Both the position numbers and the translations under genes were made by a program. The notes beneath the pieces were generated by a model. That model was given only the letters and a program-made list of their open reading frames with translations. It ran no database searches and was not told the origin of the DNA. Below are positions 1-8,013 of a DNA stretch of 64,000 bases, piece by piece. Source of the stretch: Aminobacter sp. AP02 (GTDB lineage: Bacteria; Pseudomonadota; Alphaproteobacteria; Rhizobiales; Rhizobiaceae); assembly GCF_003148805.1 (NCBI RefSeq), contig NZ_QGGX01000008.1, positions 1 to 64,000 on the forward strand. Direction: 5' to 3'. Position 1 is the stretch's first letter; each line of letters opens with the position of its first letter.

Positions 1-56
1 CCGAGGCCGAGGAGCAGCATTACGCTATGCTGGACGAGCCAGCCATGGCCGCGTAA
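1..56 (+). CDS. 3' end of an unidentified gene (partial)
   Basis: An open frame enters from the left edge and ends at a TAA at 54-56. The visible C-terminal tail is 17 residues, acidic at first and ending in LDEPAMAA. This is too little to name a family. It is called coding only because the frame is open to the window edge and the next gene starts well clear of it. It could equally be a chance open frame. Confidence 0.35.
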   Translation, partial: EAEEQHYAMLDEPAMAA

Positions 57-130
57 CTTAAACCAAACAGCCTCCGGCAAACCCGGTGCGGTTCATTATC
101 CGCGGAGCGCTATCTATTGAGTAAAGTCGA

Positions 131-562
131 TTATCCATTTTGTTGATGTCGTTGAAATACCCACCGACTGGAAACCAGATAAACAAAAGCTGGAGCTATG
201 AACGTTCCCAAGGCGATACAAAGAAGTTTGTACGGAACAAACAAACTTGCAGCAATTACGATTGAGTTGTTGATCAGCAGGCCCAGAACGCTTGTGAAGA
301 AATATTTCCACGCGGATCCCGATCGTTTGAACGTAAAACGCGCATGCCCCAAGTATGAAACAAAAACGGCGACGCAGAATGCAATGGTGTTGACCGAAAG
401 GGCATGCAATGACGGATTGAGGCCGAGCAAGATTGCCGCTACGCACAGATGCGTCAGGGTCGCACCCACTCCAACTATTGCAAAGCGGACGACGGACGAT
501 TTCAGCATGAGGCCATACAAGTCGAGAGAACACGCGTTTTTTGAGCAGGTAGCATTCGGCAT
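131..562 (-). CDS. GtrA-like membrane protein
   Basis: A 143-residue protein with four hydrophobic segments at about residues 26-47, 54-72, 86-108 and 112-131. These match the four-helix GtrA fold. The family-typical pattern RFAIVGVGATLTH opens helix 1, and SYLGHARFTFK follows helix 2. GtrA-like proteins are thought to help move undecaprenyl-linked sugars across the inner membrane, often beside a glycosyltransferase, but none is seen here. The ATG at 562 has no clear ribosome site; a start at Met19 is possible. The gene is visibly more A/T-rich than the housekeeping genes further right, which fits an acquired gene. Confidence 0.8.
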   Translation of the reverse strand: MPNATCSKNACSLDLYGLMLKSSVVRFAIVGVGATLTHLCVAAILLGLNPSLHALSVNTIAFCVAVFVSYLGHARFTFKRSGSAWKYFFTSVLGLLINNSIVIAASLFVPYKLLCIALGTFIAPAFVYLVSSRWVFQRHQQNG

Positions 563-727
563 TTCAAATCACAACCGGATATGCTTGGCCCAAAACCACC
601 CCTCGCGCCACCGCAGGCGTTCGCAGTGGTGCTGCAATCGCTGTACCGGGCCTCTGACATTACCTTCCAGCCCAACAGCGGCCCGCGCCAGTAGTGCGCT
701 ACTGAGCAACCTCCGACAACATCACAG
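563..727. other. Intergenic stretch with a short hairpin
   Basis: No convincing reading frame is present. A small perfect hairpin, CAGTAG-TGCG-CTACTG, lies near 690, about 25 bases before the terminator at 728. Together they would suit the end of a small plus-strand transcript, but no promoter was recognised. Confidence 0.3.
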
Positions 728-757
728 GACCCGCGTTCACAAAGGCGCGGGTCTTTT
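728..757 (+). terminator. Rho-independent terminator, plus strand, no obvious gene
   Basis: An 8-bp GC-rich stem, GACCCGCG (728-735) with CGCGGGTC (746-753), is followed by TTTT. The T-run works only on the plus strand. The stem overlaps the last codons of the leftward DeoR-family gene, and no plus-strand protein gene ends nearby. It may end an unannotated small RNA. Confidence 0.6.
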
Positions 758-1513
758 CGTTTCCACGAGCTGAACGTCCGATTCCGCGCAGATCTTGCGG
801 ATGCTTGGAATGTCGCAATGATCGGTAATGAAGGTGTCCATCTGCGACAGATGGGCGATGCGCACCGGCGCGGTGCGTTCGAATTTCGTCCGGTCCGAAA
901 CCAAAATGACGTGGCGCGCGTTGGCGATGATTGCCTGAGCAACCTTCACCTCGCGAAAATCGAAGTCGAGCAGCGCGCCGTCATGGTCGATCGCCGACGC
1001 TCCGATCACGGCATAGTCGACCTTGAACTGACGGATGAAATCGACAGCGGCTTCGCCGACAATGCCGCCGTCGGACCCGCGCACAACGCCTCCGGCGATC
1101 ACCACTTCCATATCAGGATAAACGCGCATCCTGTTGGCAACATTGATGTTGTTAGTGATGACCATCAGGCCCTTATGGTCGAGCAGCGCCTTGCCGACGG
1201 CCTCGGTCGTAGTGCCGATGTTGACGAACAACGAAGCATTGTCGGGGATGATGCGTGCCGCCGCCTGCCCGATCGCATCCTTTTCGTCAGCCGCGATCTT
1301 GCGCCGCGCCTCATATTCGAGGTTTTCGATTCCCGAAGGAAACAGCGCCCCGCCGTGAATGCGGCTCAGCAGGCGCTGGTCGCAGAGATCGTTGAGATCC
1401 TTGCGGATGGTCTGCGGCGTAACCTGGAAATGCGAAGCCAGATCGTCGACCAGCACACGGCCATTGTCCTTGGCGAGTTGGATGATTTCGGACTGGCGCG
1501 GTGAAAGGTACAT
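737..1513 (-). CDS. DeoR/GlpR-family transcriptional regulator
   Basis: 258 residues with the standard DeoR layout. The N-terminal winged helix-turn-helix spans about residues 4-60 and carries TPQTIRKDLNDLCDQ and the signature LLSRIHGGAL. The C-terminal sugar-phosphate sensor domain spans about 75-235 and includes NIGTTTEAVGKAL and ITNNINVAN. Such proteins usually repress sugar or polyol catabolic genes and release DNA on binding a phosphorylated sugar. The nearest gene is a decarboxylase 75 bp upstream on the same strand, so the target is not evident. Confidence 0.9.
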   Translation of the reverse strand: MYLSPRQSEIIQLAKDNGRVLVDDLASHFQVTPQTIRKDLNDLCDQRLLSRIHGGALFPSGIENLEYEARRKIAADEKDAIGQAAARIIPDNASLFVNIGTTTEAVGKALLDHKGLMVITNNINVANRMRVYPDMEVVIAGGVVRGSDGGIVGEAAVDFIRQFKVDYAVIGASAIDHDGALLDFDFREVKVAQAIIANARHVILVSDRTKFERTAPVRIAHLSQMDTFITDHCDIPSIRKICAESDVQLVETKRPAPL

Positions 1514-1588
1514 CTTGGCGTTCCCCGAATTTCGTTTTGAACAACGATAGGGGAAAACGAAAGCAGTGAAAAGGCATCTCGAAAGCGT

Positions 1589-2998
1589 TCACTTTTGCCG
1601 CGCAAGCTCGGTGATCACCTCGAAAGCTTTGTCGACATCGGCCTCGGTCGCTTCGAACTGCCCCGCCTGGAAACGGATCACGGCGCGGCCATCGACGCGG
1701 GTCTGGGTCAGATAGATGCGGCCGTCGCGATTGATCGCTTCCACCAGAGCCAGATTGTGCTGGTCGAGATCGATTACGCCCGCAGGGGCATGTCGGAAGG
1801 AAAACAACGACAACATCGGCACGCTGGTGATCTCGAAATCGGGTTCCCGTCCGAGCCGGTCGGCCAACTTGCCGCTCCACGACACATGGTTGCGGATCAT
1901 CGTTCGCAAGCCTTCCAGCCCATGGGCTCTGAGCAGGAACCACAGCTTAAGTGCCCTGAAACGCCGGCCAAGCGGCACAGACCATTCGGAATAATTGGTG
2001 ATTCCCTCACGGCCTTGCGTCTTCAAAAACTCCGGCCGGATGGCCAGTGTCCGCACCAGGCTTTCGGGATCGCGGATGAACTGGATCGAGCAGTCGAACT
2101 GGGCGCCGAGCCATTTGTGCGGATTGAAGACGATCGAATCGGCACCGTCGACGCCGGCCCAGAAGTGCCGAAACTCCGGACAGATCATTGCTGAGCCAGC
2201 CCAGGCCGCGTCGACATGGGTGTAGAGACCGTGCCGCCTGGCGACATCCACCACAGTGGCAATATCGTCGGTGCCACCTACACTGGTGCCACCGACGCAA
2301 GCAATCACGCCAGCTGGCAGAAAACCCTGCTCCCGGTCCTTGGCTATCGCCGCGTCCAGTGCCTGGGTCGACATCGCGCGATAGCGCCCGCCGGTTGGGA
2401 TGCGAACGAGGTTTTCCTCACCAATCCCCGCAACCCAGATGGCCCGGTCGATGGACGTGTGCACGTGTTCGGAACAATAGATCCGCAGGCGCGGGGCACC
2501 CGCAAGGCCAGACTTGTTGCCTTGCCAGTCGAGCGTGCGCTCGCGCATGGTCAGCACCGCCGCGAGGGTCGCAGACGAAGCCGAATCCTGGATGACGCCG
2601 GAAAAATCGGTAGGCAGGCCGAGCGCCTGGCGCAGCCAGTCGACCACGCGCGTTTCCAGTTCGGTCGCTGCCGGAGAGGTCTGCCAGAGCATGCACTGCG
2701 CCGCCATGGCGCTGACGAGATATTCCGCCACCACGGAGACAGGTGCCGCATTGGCGGGAAAATAGGCGAAGAAGCGCGGATGCTGCCAGTGCGTCATGCC
2801 TGGCACGATCGTCGCCTCGAAGTCGGCGAAAATCGCTTCCATCGGCTCGGCTGCTTCAGGGGGGCTCGCCGCAATCGCGTTCAAAACCTGGCCTGGCTCG
2901 ACCTTCGGCCGCACCGGCCGGTCGCGCAACCCGGCGCGGTAATCGACGCCCCATTCGGCCGCCTTCACCGACCAATGGCGAAACTCGTTGCTGTCCAT
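1589..2998 (-). CDS. PLP-dependent aromatic-L-amino-acid decarboxylase-like protein
   Basis: 469 residues of the group II decarboxylase (DDC/tyrosine decarboxylase) fold. The PLP lysine is predicted at K295 in FNPHKWLGAQFD. The cofactor-binding aspartate is D263 in HVDAAWAGSAM, and the N-terminal family motif HPRFFAYFPAN is at about 73-83. Family members remove CO2 from aromatic amino acids to give amines; the substrate here cannot be read from sequence. The gene starts 39 bp after the Anbu stop and may be cotranscribed with that operon, although it is not a core member of the described Anbu neighbourhood. Confidence 0.88.
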   Translation of the reverse strand: MDSNEFRHWSVKAAEWGVDYRAGLRDRPVRPKVEPGQVLNAIAASPPEAAEPMEAIFADFEATIVPGMTHWQHPRFFAYFPANAAPVSVVAEYLVSAMAAQCMLWQTSPAATELETRVVDWLRQALGLPTDFSGVIQDSASSATLAAVLTMRERTLDWQGNKSGLAGAPRLRIYCSEHVHTSIDRAIWVAGIGEENLVRIPTGGRYRAMSTQALDAAIAKDREQGFLPAGVIACVGGTSVGGTDDIATVVDVARRHGLYTHVDAAWAGSAMICPEFRHFWAGVDGADSIVFNPHKWLGAQFDCSIQFIRDPESLVRTLAIRPEFLKTQGREGITNYSEWSVPLGRRFRALKLWFLLRAHGLEGLRTMIRNHVSWSGKLADRLGREPDFEITSVPMLSLFSFRHAPAGVIDLDQHNLALVEAINRDGRIYLTQTRVDGRAVIRFQAGQFEATEADVDKAFEVITELARQK

Positions 2999-3037
2999 GG
3001 TCGTCCTCCGATGAGCGTATTGGGCCAGACTTGGCGG

Positions 3038-3769
3038 CTATTCGATGAAATCAGGCAAGCTTTGAAACGCTGCCTTCAGCGCGTCGGACCAGCCCTCCGA
3101 AACGCTCCGGTAATAGGGATCGTCAGCACCGATCCGCTTCTTCAGGCCGATCTTGAAGCTGTCTTTTTCGTAGAATGCCAGGTCGAGCGGCAGCCCGACC
3201 GACAGGTTCGATTTCAGCGTCGAATCGAACGACACCAACAGCAGCTTGACCGTTTCGGCGAAGCTCATCGTCTTGTCATAGGCGCGTACGATGATCGGCT
3301 TGCCGTATTTGGTCTCGCCGATCTGGAAGAATGGCGTGTCGTCGCTGCATTCGATGAAATTGCCTTCGGGATAGATCATGAACAGCCTGGGTTCGCTTCC
3401 CTTGATCTGGCCACCGAGGATGAACGAGGCGTTGAATGCCGCATCAGCGGTCTGTCCAGCGGGTGCCGACTGCGCGATCACTTCCTTGACCGTGTCGCCG
3501 ACCAGCCGCGCGATCTGGTACATGGATGGTGCTTCGAGCAGTGTCGGCGCGCGTTCGGCCGTAGCCTTCGTCCGTTCGTCGAGCAGACTGACCACGGCCT
3601 GGGTGGTGGCCAGATTGCCAGCCGACATCAAGACGACCACGCGCTCGCCTGGTAGCTCCCAGATCCGCATCTTGCGAAAGGTCGAGATGCTGTCGACCCC
3701 GGCATTGGTCCGCGTGTCCGACATGAACACCAGGCCGCGATCAATCTTCAGTCCGACGCAATAGGTCAT
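3038..3769 (-). CDS. Anbu, ancestral beta-subunit proteasome-type peptidase
   Basis: 243 residues beginning MTYCVGLKIDRGLVFMSDTR. After removal of Met1 the N-terminal nucleophile would be Thr2. D18 and K33 supply the other residues of the proteasome-type Ntn-hydrolase triad. Length and N-terminus match Anbu, also called bacterial proteasome homologue, a self-assembling relative of 20S and HslV subunits. It is the last of the four conserved Anbu-system genes here (ATP-grasp, alpha-E, transglutaminase, Anbu). Its natural substrate is unknown; comparative genomics has suggested processing of a peptide made or modified by the partner enzymes. Confidence 0.92.
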   Translation of the reverse strand: MTYCVGLKIDRGLVFMSDTRTNAGVDSISTFRKMRIWELPGERVVVLMSAGNLATTQAVVSLLDERTKATAERAPTLLEAPSMYQIARLVGDTVKEVIAQSAPAGQTADAAFNASFILGGQIKGSEPRLFMIYPEGNFIECSDDTPFFQIGETKYGKPIIVRAYDKTMSFAETVKLLLVSFDSTLKSNLSVGLPLDLAFYEKDSFKIGLKKRIGADDPYYRSVSEGWSDALKAAFQSLPDFIE

Positions 3770-3802
3770 CGATTCCAGTCCGGCGAACGCTTCTATGCCG
3801 GA

Positions 3803-4597
3803 TTACTGCTCTACGGTGATGTGGACTGCAAGCCGTTCCTGGGCGTTCCCGATCAGAATGCCCGAAATCGGCATCGCCTCGCGATAGTCGCGCCCTACTG
3901 CCACGCGCACATAGCGCCCATCAGGCGACACGCCGTTGGCAGCGTCAAAGCCGACCCAGCCCAGACCGTTGACATAGGCCTCCGCCCAGGCGTGGCTCGC
4001 CACCTGCTCGATCGTATCGTTCATCATCAGATAGCCGCTGACGTAACGCGCCGGAAATCCAAGCAGCCGGGCCGAGGCGGCAAAGACATGGGCGTGGTCC
4101 TGGCAAACGCCGGTACCTTTCTCAAGCGCCTCTTCGGCGGTCGTGCGGGAGTCGGTCGTGCCGGTCACGTAGGCCACGCGTTGCTGGATCGTTGCCATCA
4201 AGGCGTGCAGCCGCTCCAGTTCGCCACCCTCCCCGACATCGGCCGCAAGGTCGCGGATCGCAGCGCCTGGGGCGGTCAGCGGTGTCTGGTGCTCGAACAG
4301 CCACAGCGGCGCAAAGCCACGATGCGGCCCCGAAATGCCTGTGGTTTCGTTGGTCTCCACCTCGCCTTCGGCGACGATGCTGATCGTGTGCGGCTCGCCG
4401 TCGATGCTGAGCAGTCGGGTGTCATTGCCGAACTGGTCGAGGAAACGTACCTCCTCGCGCGCGCCTTCGATACGCAACGTCCAGGTCAGCACCGTCTGCG
4501 CCGGCCCACTCACCGGCCACAGGCGCACACGCTGCAGGCCATAGCGGATCGGCTCGTCGTAATTGTACTCGGTGCGGTGGCTGACCTTGAGCCGCAT
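3803..4597 (-). CDS. Transglutaminase-like cysteine peptidase of the Anbu operon
   Basis: 264 residues. An N-terminal beta-sandwich (about 1-110, opening with LKVSHRTEYNYDEPIRYGLQ) precedes a transglutaminase core. The catalytic triad is visible as C165 in GVCQDHAH, H202 in ASHAWAEAYV and D218 in FDAANG. Proteins of this type in Anbu operons are predicted peptidases or amide-forming enzymes that work with the ATP-grasp ligase. The start is 13 bp after the alpha-E stop, so translation is probably coupled. All key residues are present. Confidence 0.9.
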   Translation of the reverse strand: MRLKVSHRTEYNYDEPIRYGLQRVRLWPVSGPAQTVLTWTLRIEGAREEVRFLDQFGNDTRLLSIDGEPHTISIVAEGEVETNETTGISGPHRGFAPLWLFEHQTPLTAPGAAIRDLAADVGEGGELERLHALMATIQQRVAYVTGTTDSRTTAEEALEKGTGVCQDHAHVFAASARLLGFPARYVSGYLMMNDTIEQVASHAWAEAYVNGLGWVGFDAANGVSPDGRYVRVAVGRDYREAMPISGILIGNAQERLAVHITVEQ

Positions 4598-4609
4598 CTT
4601 CCTATCCGT

Positions 4610-5551
4610 TCAATAAAAGCCGAAATCCTGGGCGACCTGATCGCCCAGCCGATTATTGTCCTGAATGAAGTCGGCCAGGAACTCGTGCAGACCGGTTTCG
4701 AAAATGTCCTTGATCTCGGTGCCGCGCAGCCTGGCATATGTCCGTTCGGCGATCTCCTGCGCCGGCTGCCTGGTGCCGTAGTCCTCGCCAAGAAATTTCA
4801 GGTGTTCGGCCAGGAATCGATAACTGAAGGTGAGAGAGCGCGGCATGCGCACATTGAGGATCAGGTACTCGGCGATGTTTGTCGGCTTGTATTCGGCCTC
4901 GTAGACCCAGCGATAGGACCTGTGGGCCGCCACCGACCGCAGGATCGACTCCCATTGGTAGTTGTCGAGTGACGAGCCTACCCATGCGACCGACGGCAAG
5001 AGGACGTAATATTTGACGTCGAGTATGCGCGCGGTGTTGTCGGCGCGTTCGACGTAGGTACCGAGTTGCGCAAAATCGAATATCTCGTTGCGCAGCATGG
5101 TGCCGTAGAACGAGCCGCGGATCAGCGCCGTCTCGCGCTTGACGGCGTCGAGCACGCTCGGCAATTCACGCTGGTCGATCGGGCTTTCGAGCATGCGCTT
5201 CATCGCCATCCAGGCTTCGTTGATGCTTTCCCAGGTCTCCCGGGTCAGAGCCGTGCGCACCATGCGGGCATTGTTGCGTGCGGTCTCGATGGCAGCGACC
5301 GCGCTCGAGGGGTTCGACATGTCGCGCAGAAGAAAGTCGGCCACGTTTTCAGCCGTATAGTCGCTGTGTTTGGCGGCGAACGCCCCGGCAGCACCGGCCG
5401 ACAGCAGCACCGAGTTCCATTCCTCCGAGGCATCCTGGCTGCGGGTCAGCGCCATGCGCAGACCGGCATCGATCAGCCTTGCCATGTTTTCGGTCCGCTC
5501 GATGTAGCGGTTCATCCAGTAGAGGCCGTTGGCGGTGCGTCCCAGAAGCAT
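4610..5551 (-). CDS. Alpha-E domain protein (DUF403)
   Basis: 313 residues, almost entirely helical. It begins MLLGRTANGLYWMNRYIERTE, the hallmark start of the alpha-E family. No catalytic residues are established for this fold. It nearly always occurs with circularly permuted ATP-grasp and transglutaminase genes, so a scaffold or partner role is inferred. Here it is separated from the ATP-grasp gene by an inserted repeat-bounded cassette whose left repeat ends only 15 bp before this start codon. The insertion may have altered its ribosome site, which looks weak. Confidence 0.9.
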   Translation of the reverse strand: MLLGRTANGLYWMNRYIERTENMARLIDAGLRMALTRSQDASEEWNSVLLSAGAAGAFAAKHSDYTAENVADFLLRDMSNPSSAVAAIETARNNARMVRTALTRETWESINEAWMAMKRMLESPIDQRELPSVLDAVKRETALIRGSFYGTMLRNEIFDFAQLGTYVERADNTARILDVKYYVLLPSVAWVGSSLDNYQWESILRSVAAHRSYRWVYEAEYKPTNIAEYLILNVRMPRSLTFSYRFLAEHLKFLGEDYGTRQPAQEIAERTYARLRGTEIKDIFETGLHEFLADFIQDNNRLGDQVAQDFGFY

Positions 5552-5566
5552 GTCAGGGCATCCGAA

Positions 5567-5595
5567 GCGAATGGCGAATAGTGAGTAGCGAATAG
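5567..5595. repeat. Left inverted repeat of the S23 cassette
   Basis: 29 bases made of heptamer-like units: GCGAATG, GCGAATA, GTGAGTA, GCGAATA, then G. It matches the reverse complement of 5988-6016 at 28 of 29 positions; the single difference is G for A in the first unit. It lies between the alpha-E start and the end of the four-helix-bundle gene. Confidence 0.9.
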
Positions 5596-5605
5596 AGAGC
5601 AGTTG

Positions 5606-5968
5606 TCATGGCTTTTGTTGCAGGCTCCTGATCATCGATCGCAGCATTCGGCCGATCTCGTCCGATTGCTCGAGTAACTTCCTCGTCTCAGCATCACGCA
5701 TCAACCCAACCCGACCAGACAAGATAATGTGTGTTTCCAGCTCTTTGAGAGAACCTTGAGCGACCCTGAGAAACTGAATGAATGACCCGGTACTCTCTCT
5801 TCCATGTCCCTCGGCGATGTTCGCCGCGATCGACGTAGAGGCCCGTCTAATCTGCGCTGTCATCCCGAAGGCTTCATTTGTCGGAAAGACCTTGGTGGCG
5901 GAATAGCAGTTCACGGCCAGCTCAACTGAGACCTGCCATACGACCAGATCCTTGTATGAGTTGATCAC
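5606..5968 (-). CDS. Four-helix-bundle protein of the S23/IVS family
   Basis: 120 residues with the family-typical beginning NSYKDLVVWQVSVELAV and the core QIRRASTSIAANIAEGHGR. This is the four-helix-bundle family first seen in 23S rRNA intervening sequences and related to diversity-generating-retroelement Avd proteins. The start is a GTG at 5968 with an AGGGAGGA run upstream that overlaps the edge of the flanking repeat. The gene fills a 450-bp unit bounded by 29-bp inverted repeats, dropped between two genes of the Anbu operon in the same orientation. Function in this setting is unknown; nucleic-acid binding is a possibility by analogy with Avd. Confidence 0.88.
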   Translation of the reverse strand: MINSYKDLVVWQVSVELAVNCYSATKVFPTNEAFGMTAQIRRASTSIAANIAEGHGRESTGSFIQFLRVAQGSLKELETHIILSGRVGLMRDAETRKLLEQSDEIGRMLRSMIRSLQQKP

Positions 5969-5987
5969 TCCCGGCAGTGCTTCCTCC

Positions 5988-6016
5988 CTATTCGCTACTC
6001 ACTATTCGCTATTCGC
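5988..6016. repeat. Right inverted repeat of the S23 cassette
   Basis: The reverse complement of the left repeat (5567-5595) with one mismatch. It ends 4 bp before the stop codon of the ATP-grasp gene. Removing the cassette would leave ATP-grasp and alpha-E about 20 bp apart, a normal spacing for this operon, so insertion into a tight intergenic gap is the simplest reading. No target-site duplication was obvious. Confidence 0.9.
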
Positions 6017-6020
6017 CCCT

Positions 6021-7433
6021 CTAGTCATCCAGAACCCAGGTGTCCTTCGTCCCTCCGCCTTGCGACGAATTCACCACCAGCGACCCTTCCTTGAGCGCCA
6101 CTCGCGTCAGGCCTCCGGGCACGATGCGAATGCGGTCGGAAACCAGCACGAACGGCCTGAGATCGACATGGCGCGGTGCGAGCCCCTTCTCGGTGAGGAT
6201 CGGACAGGTCGATAGCGATAGCGTCGGCTGGGCGATGTAGTTGGAAGGCCGCACCGCGAGCTTCTTGGAAAACTCCTCGCGCTCTTTCTTGGAGGCCGCT
6301 GGTCCCACAAGCATGCCGTAGCCGCCCGAGCCGTGCACTTCCTTGACCACCAGTTCGGCCAGGTGCTCCTGGACATATTTCAGGCTGTCGGGCTCGGAGC
6401 AGCGCCAGGTCGGGATATTGCCGAGGATCGGCTTGCGGCCGGTGTAGAACTCGATGATCTCGGGCATGTAGGAATAGATCGCCTTGTCATCGGCGATGCC
6501 GGTGCCCGGAGCGTTGGCAATGGTGATGTTGCCGGCGCGGTAGATGTCCATGATGCCGGGCACGCCAAGTGCCGAATCCGGCTTGAAGGTCAGCGGATCG
6601 AGATAGGCGTCGTCGACACGGCGATAGAGCACGTCGATCTGCTTGTAGCCCTCCGTGGTGCGCATCGCCACGCGCCCGTCGACGACGCGCAGATCCTGAC
6701 CTTCGACAAGTTGCACCCCCATCTGGTCGGCCAGGAACGCATGCTCGAAATAGGCAGAGTTGAAGCTGCCAGGCGTCAGCACGGCGATCGTCGGCGTGCC
6801 GCTCACCCCATTCGGCCTCACCGCCGCGAGCGACTGCCTGAGCAATTGCGGGTAGTTCTCGACGGGATGCACCTTGATGCGCTGGAACAGCTCGGGAAAT
6901 AGCTGCAGCATCGTTTCGCGGTTCTCCAGCATGTAGGAGACGCCCGAAGGCGTGCGCGCGTTGTCCTCGAGTACATAGAACTCGTTTTCGGCGATGCGCA
7001 CGATGTCCACGCCGATGATGTGGGTGTAGACCCCCGCCGGTGGCCTGACCCCGATCATCTCGGGCAGGAATGCCTCGTTGGTGGCGATCAGCTCACGCGG
7101 CACGCGGCCGGCGCGCAAAATCTCCTGGCGGTGATAGATATCGTCGAGGAAGGCGTTGAGCGCCTGCACCCGCTGTTCGATGCCTTGCGTCAGTCGTCGC
7201 CACTCATTGCCGGAAATGATCCGTGGCACGATGTCGAAGGGGATCAGCCTTTCGGAGGCTTCCTGCTCGCCATAGACGGCAAAGGTGATGCCGGTCTTGC
7301 GGAATACCCGCTCGGCATCGCGCATCTTTTCGGTAAGTCGTGCGGGGTCCTGGTTTTTCAGCCAGCTGTCATAGGCTTCGTAGGGTTTTCTCAATCCGGC
7401 TTCGGCCGGGAGCATTTCATCGAACGCGACCAC
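6021..7433 (-). CDS. Circularly permuted ATP-grasp protein (Anbu operon)
   Basis: 470 residues matching the DUF404/DUF407 type of circularly permuted ATP-grasp enzyme. Motifs include SGVSYMLENRETM, LTPGSFNSAYFEHAFLA, YRRVDDAYLDPL, the KEVHGSGGYGML loop and the basic block HVDLRPFVLVSD. Such enzymes are predicted to form peptide or amide bonds using ATP. It is the first gene of the leftward operon. Translation probably begins at the GTG at 7433, which has GGGAG 7-8 bases upstream; an ATG seven codons in is possible. Confidence 0.9.
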   Translation of the reverse strand: MVAFDEMLPAEAGLRKPYEAYDSWLKNQDPARLTEKMRDAERVFRKTGITFAVYGEQEASERLIPFDIVPRIISGNEWRRLTQGIEQRVQALNAFLDDIYHRQEILRAGRVPRELIATNEAFLPEMIGVRPPAGVYTHIIGVDIVRIAENEFYVLEDNARTPSGVSYMLENRETMLQLFPELFQRIKVHPVENYPQLLRQSLAAVRPNGVSGTPTIAVLTPGSFNSAYFEHAFLADQMGVQLVEGQDLRVVDGRVAMRTTEGYKQIDVLYRRVDDAYLDPLTFKPDSALGVPGIMDIYRAGNITIANAPGTGIADDKAIYSYMPEIIEFYTGRKPILGNIPTWRCSEPDSLKYVQEHLAELVVKEVHGSGGYGMLVGPAASKKEREEFSKKLAVRPSNYIAQPTLSLSTCPILTEKGLAPRHVDLRPFVLVSDRIRIVPGGLTRVALKEGSLVVNSSQGGGTKDTWVLDD

Positions 7434-7586
7434 TGGCTAACTCCCCATGTGGTCAGTGAAATGACCTCATGGGAGAAAATCAAGCGCAATCGCCGGTTTC
7501 AGGCGCAGCCGGCTACATATTCGGGAAATTGCCCAATGTTTCGGCAAAAAGCCGGGGATTTGGGCGCATCCCTGCCCTTTCCGCGC
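7434..7586. other. Leader of the Anbu operon
   Basis: Intergenic DNA between the ATP-grasp start and the end of the Lrp-like gene. It must hold the operon promoter unless transcription reads through from 7823. No consensus promoter or operator was recognised. Confidence 0.4.
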
Positions 7587-7823
7587 TCAGAACGCGCGGA
7601 AGGTCACGGTCGTGAATGTGTCCCTGATGTTGCCGATGGCATGGACCTTTTCGTTGACGAAGTGGCCGATGTCTTCCTCGTCGTCGACATAGAACTTCAC
7701 CAGCAGGTCGAAATTGCCAGCCGTCGAATAGATCTCCGAGGCGATCTCGGCATCCGCCAGCGCACTCGCCACCTCATAGGCCTTGCCGAGTTCGCATTTG
7801 ATCTGCACGAAAAAGGTCTTCAT
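7587..7823 (-). CDS. Stand-alone Lrp/AsnC ligand-binding (RAM) domain protein
   Basis: 78 residues beginning MKTFFVQIKCELGKAYEVA and consisting only of the RAM sensor domain. The family core is EIYSTAGNFDLLVKFYVDD. There is no helix-turn-helix, so it cannot bind DNA alone. Such stand-alone RAM proteins are common in alphaproteobacteria and are thought to bind amino acids or to assemble with full-length Lrp proteins. The ATG at 7823 gives the usual length; a longer open frame upstream has no family match. Confidence 0.85.
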   Translation of the reverse strand: MKTFFVQIKCELGKAYEVASALADAEIASEIYSTAGNFDLLVKFYVDDEEDIGHFVNEKVHAIGNIRDTFTTVTFRAF

Positions 7824-8013
7824 CGCGTCATCCGTTCCGGGCCTGCCCTTGTTGCCGGTCTTGTCGCAGAACGCACCAGCGCTTTCAAGCCAATGCCTGG
7901 CAACGTTCCAGAGACAAATCGCGCATTCGCCTGAAACCGCAGCCGCACCACTTGCGTATGATACAATGTGAATGTGGCACCGGCCAATGGCCCGCCACGA
8001 AGTGGGAGACGTC

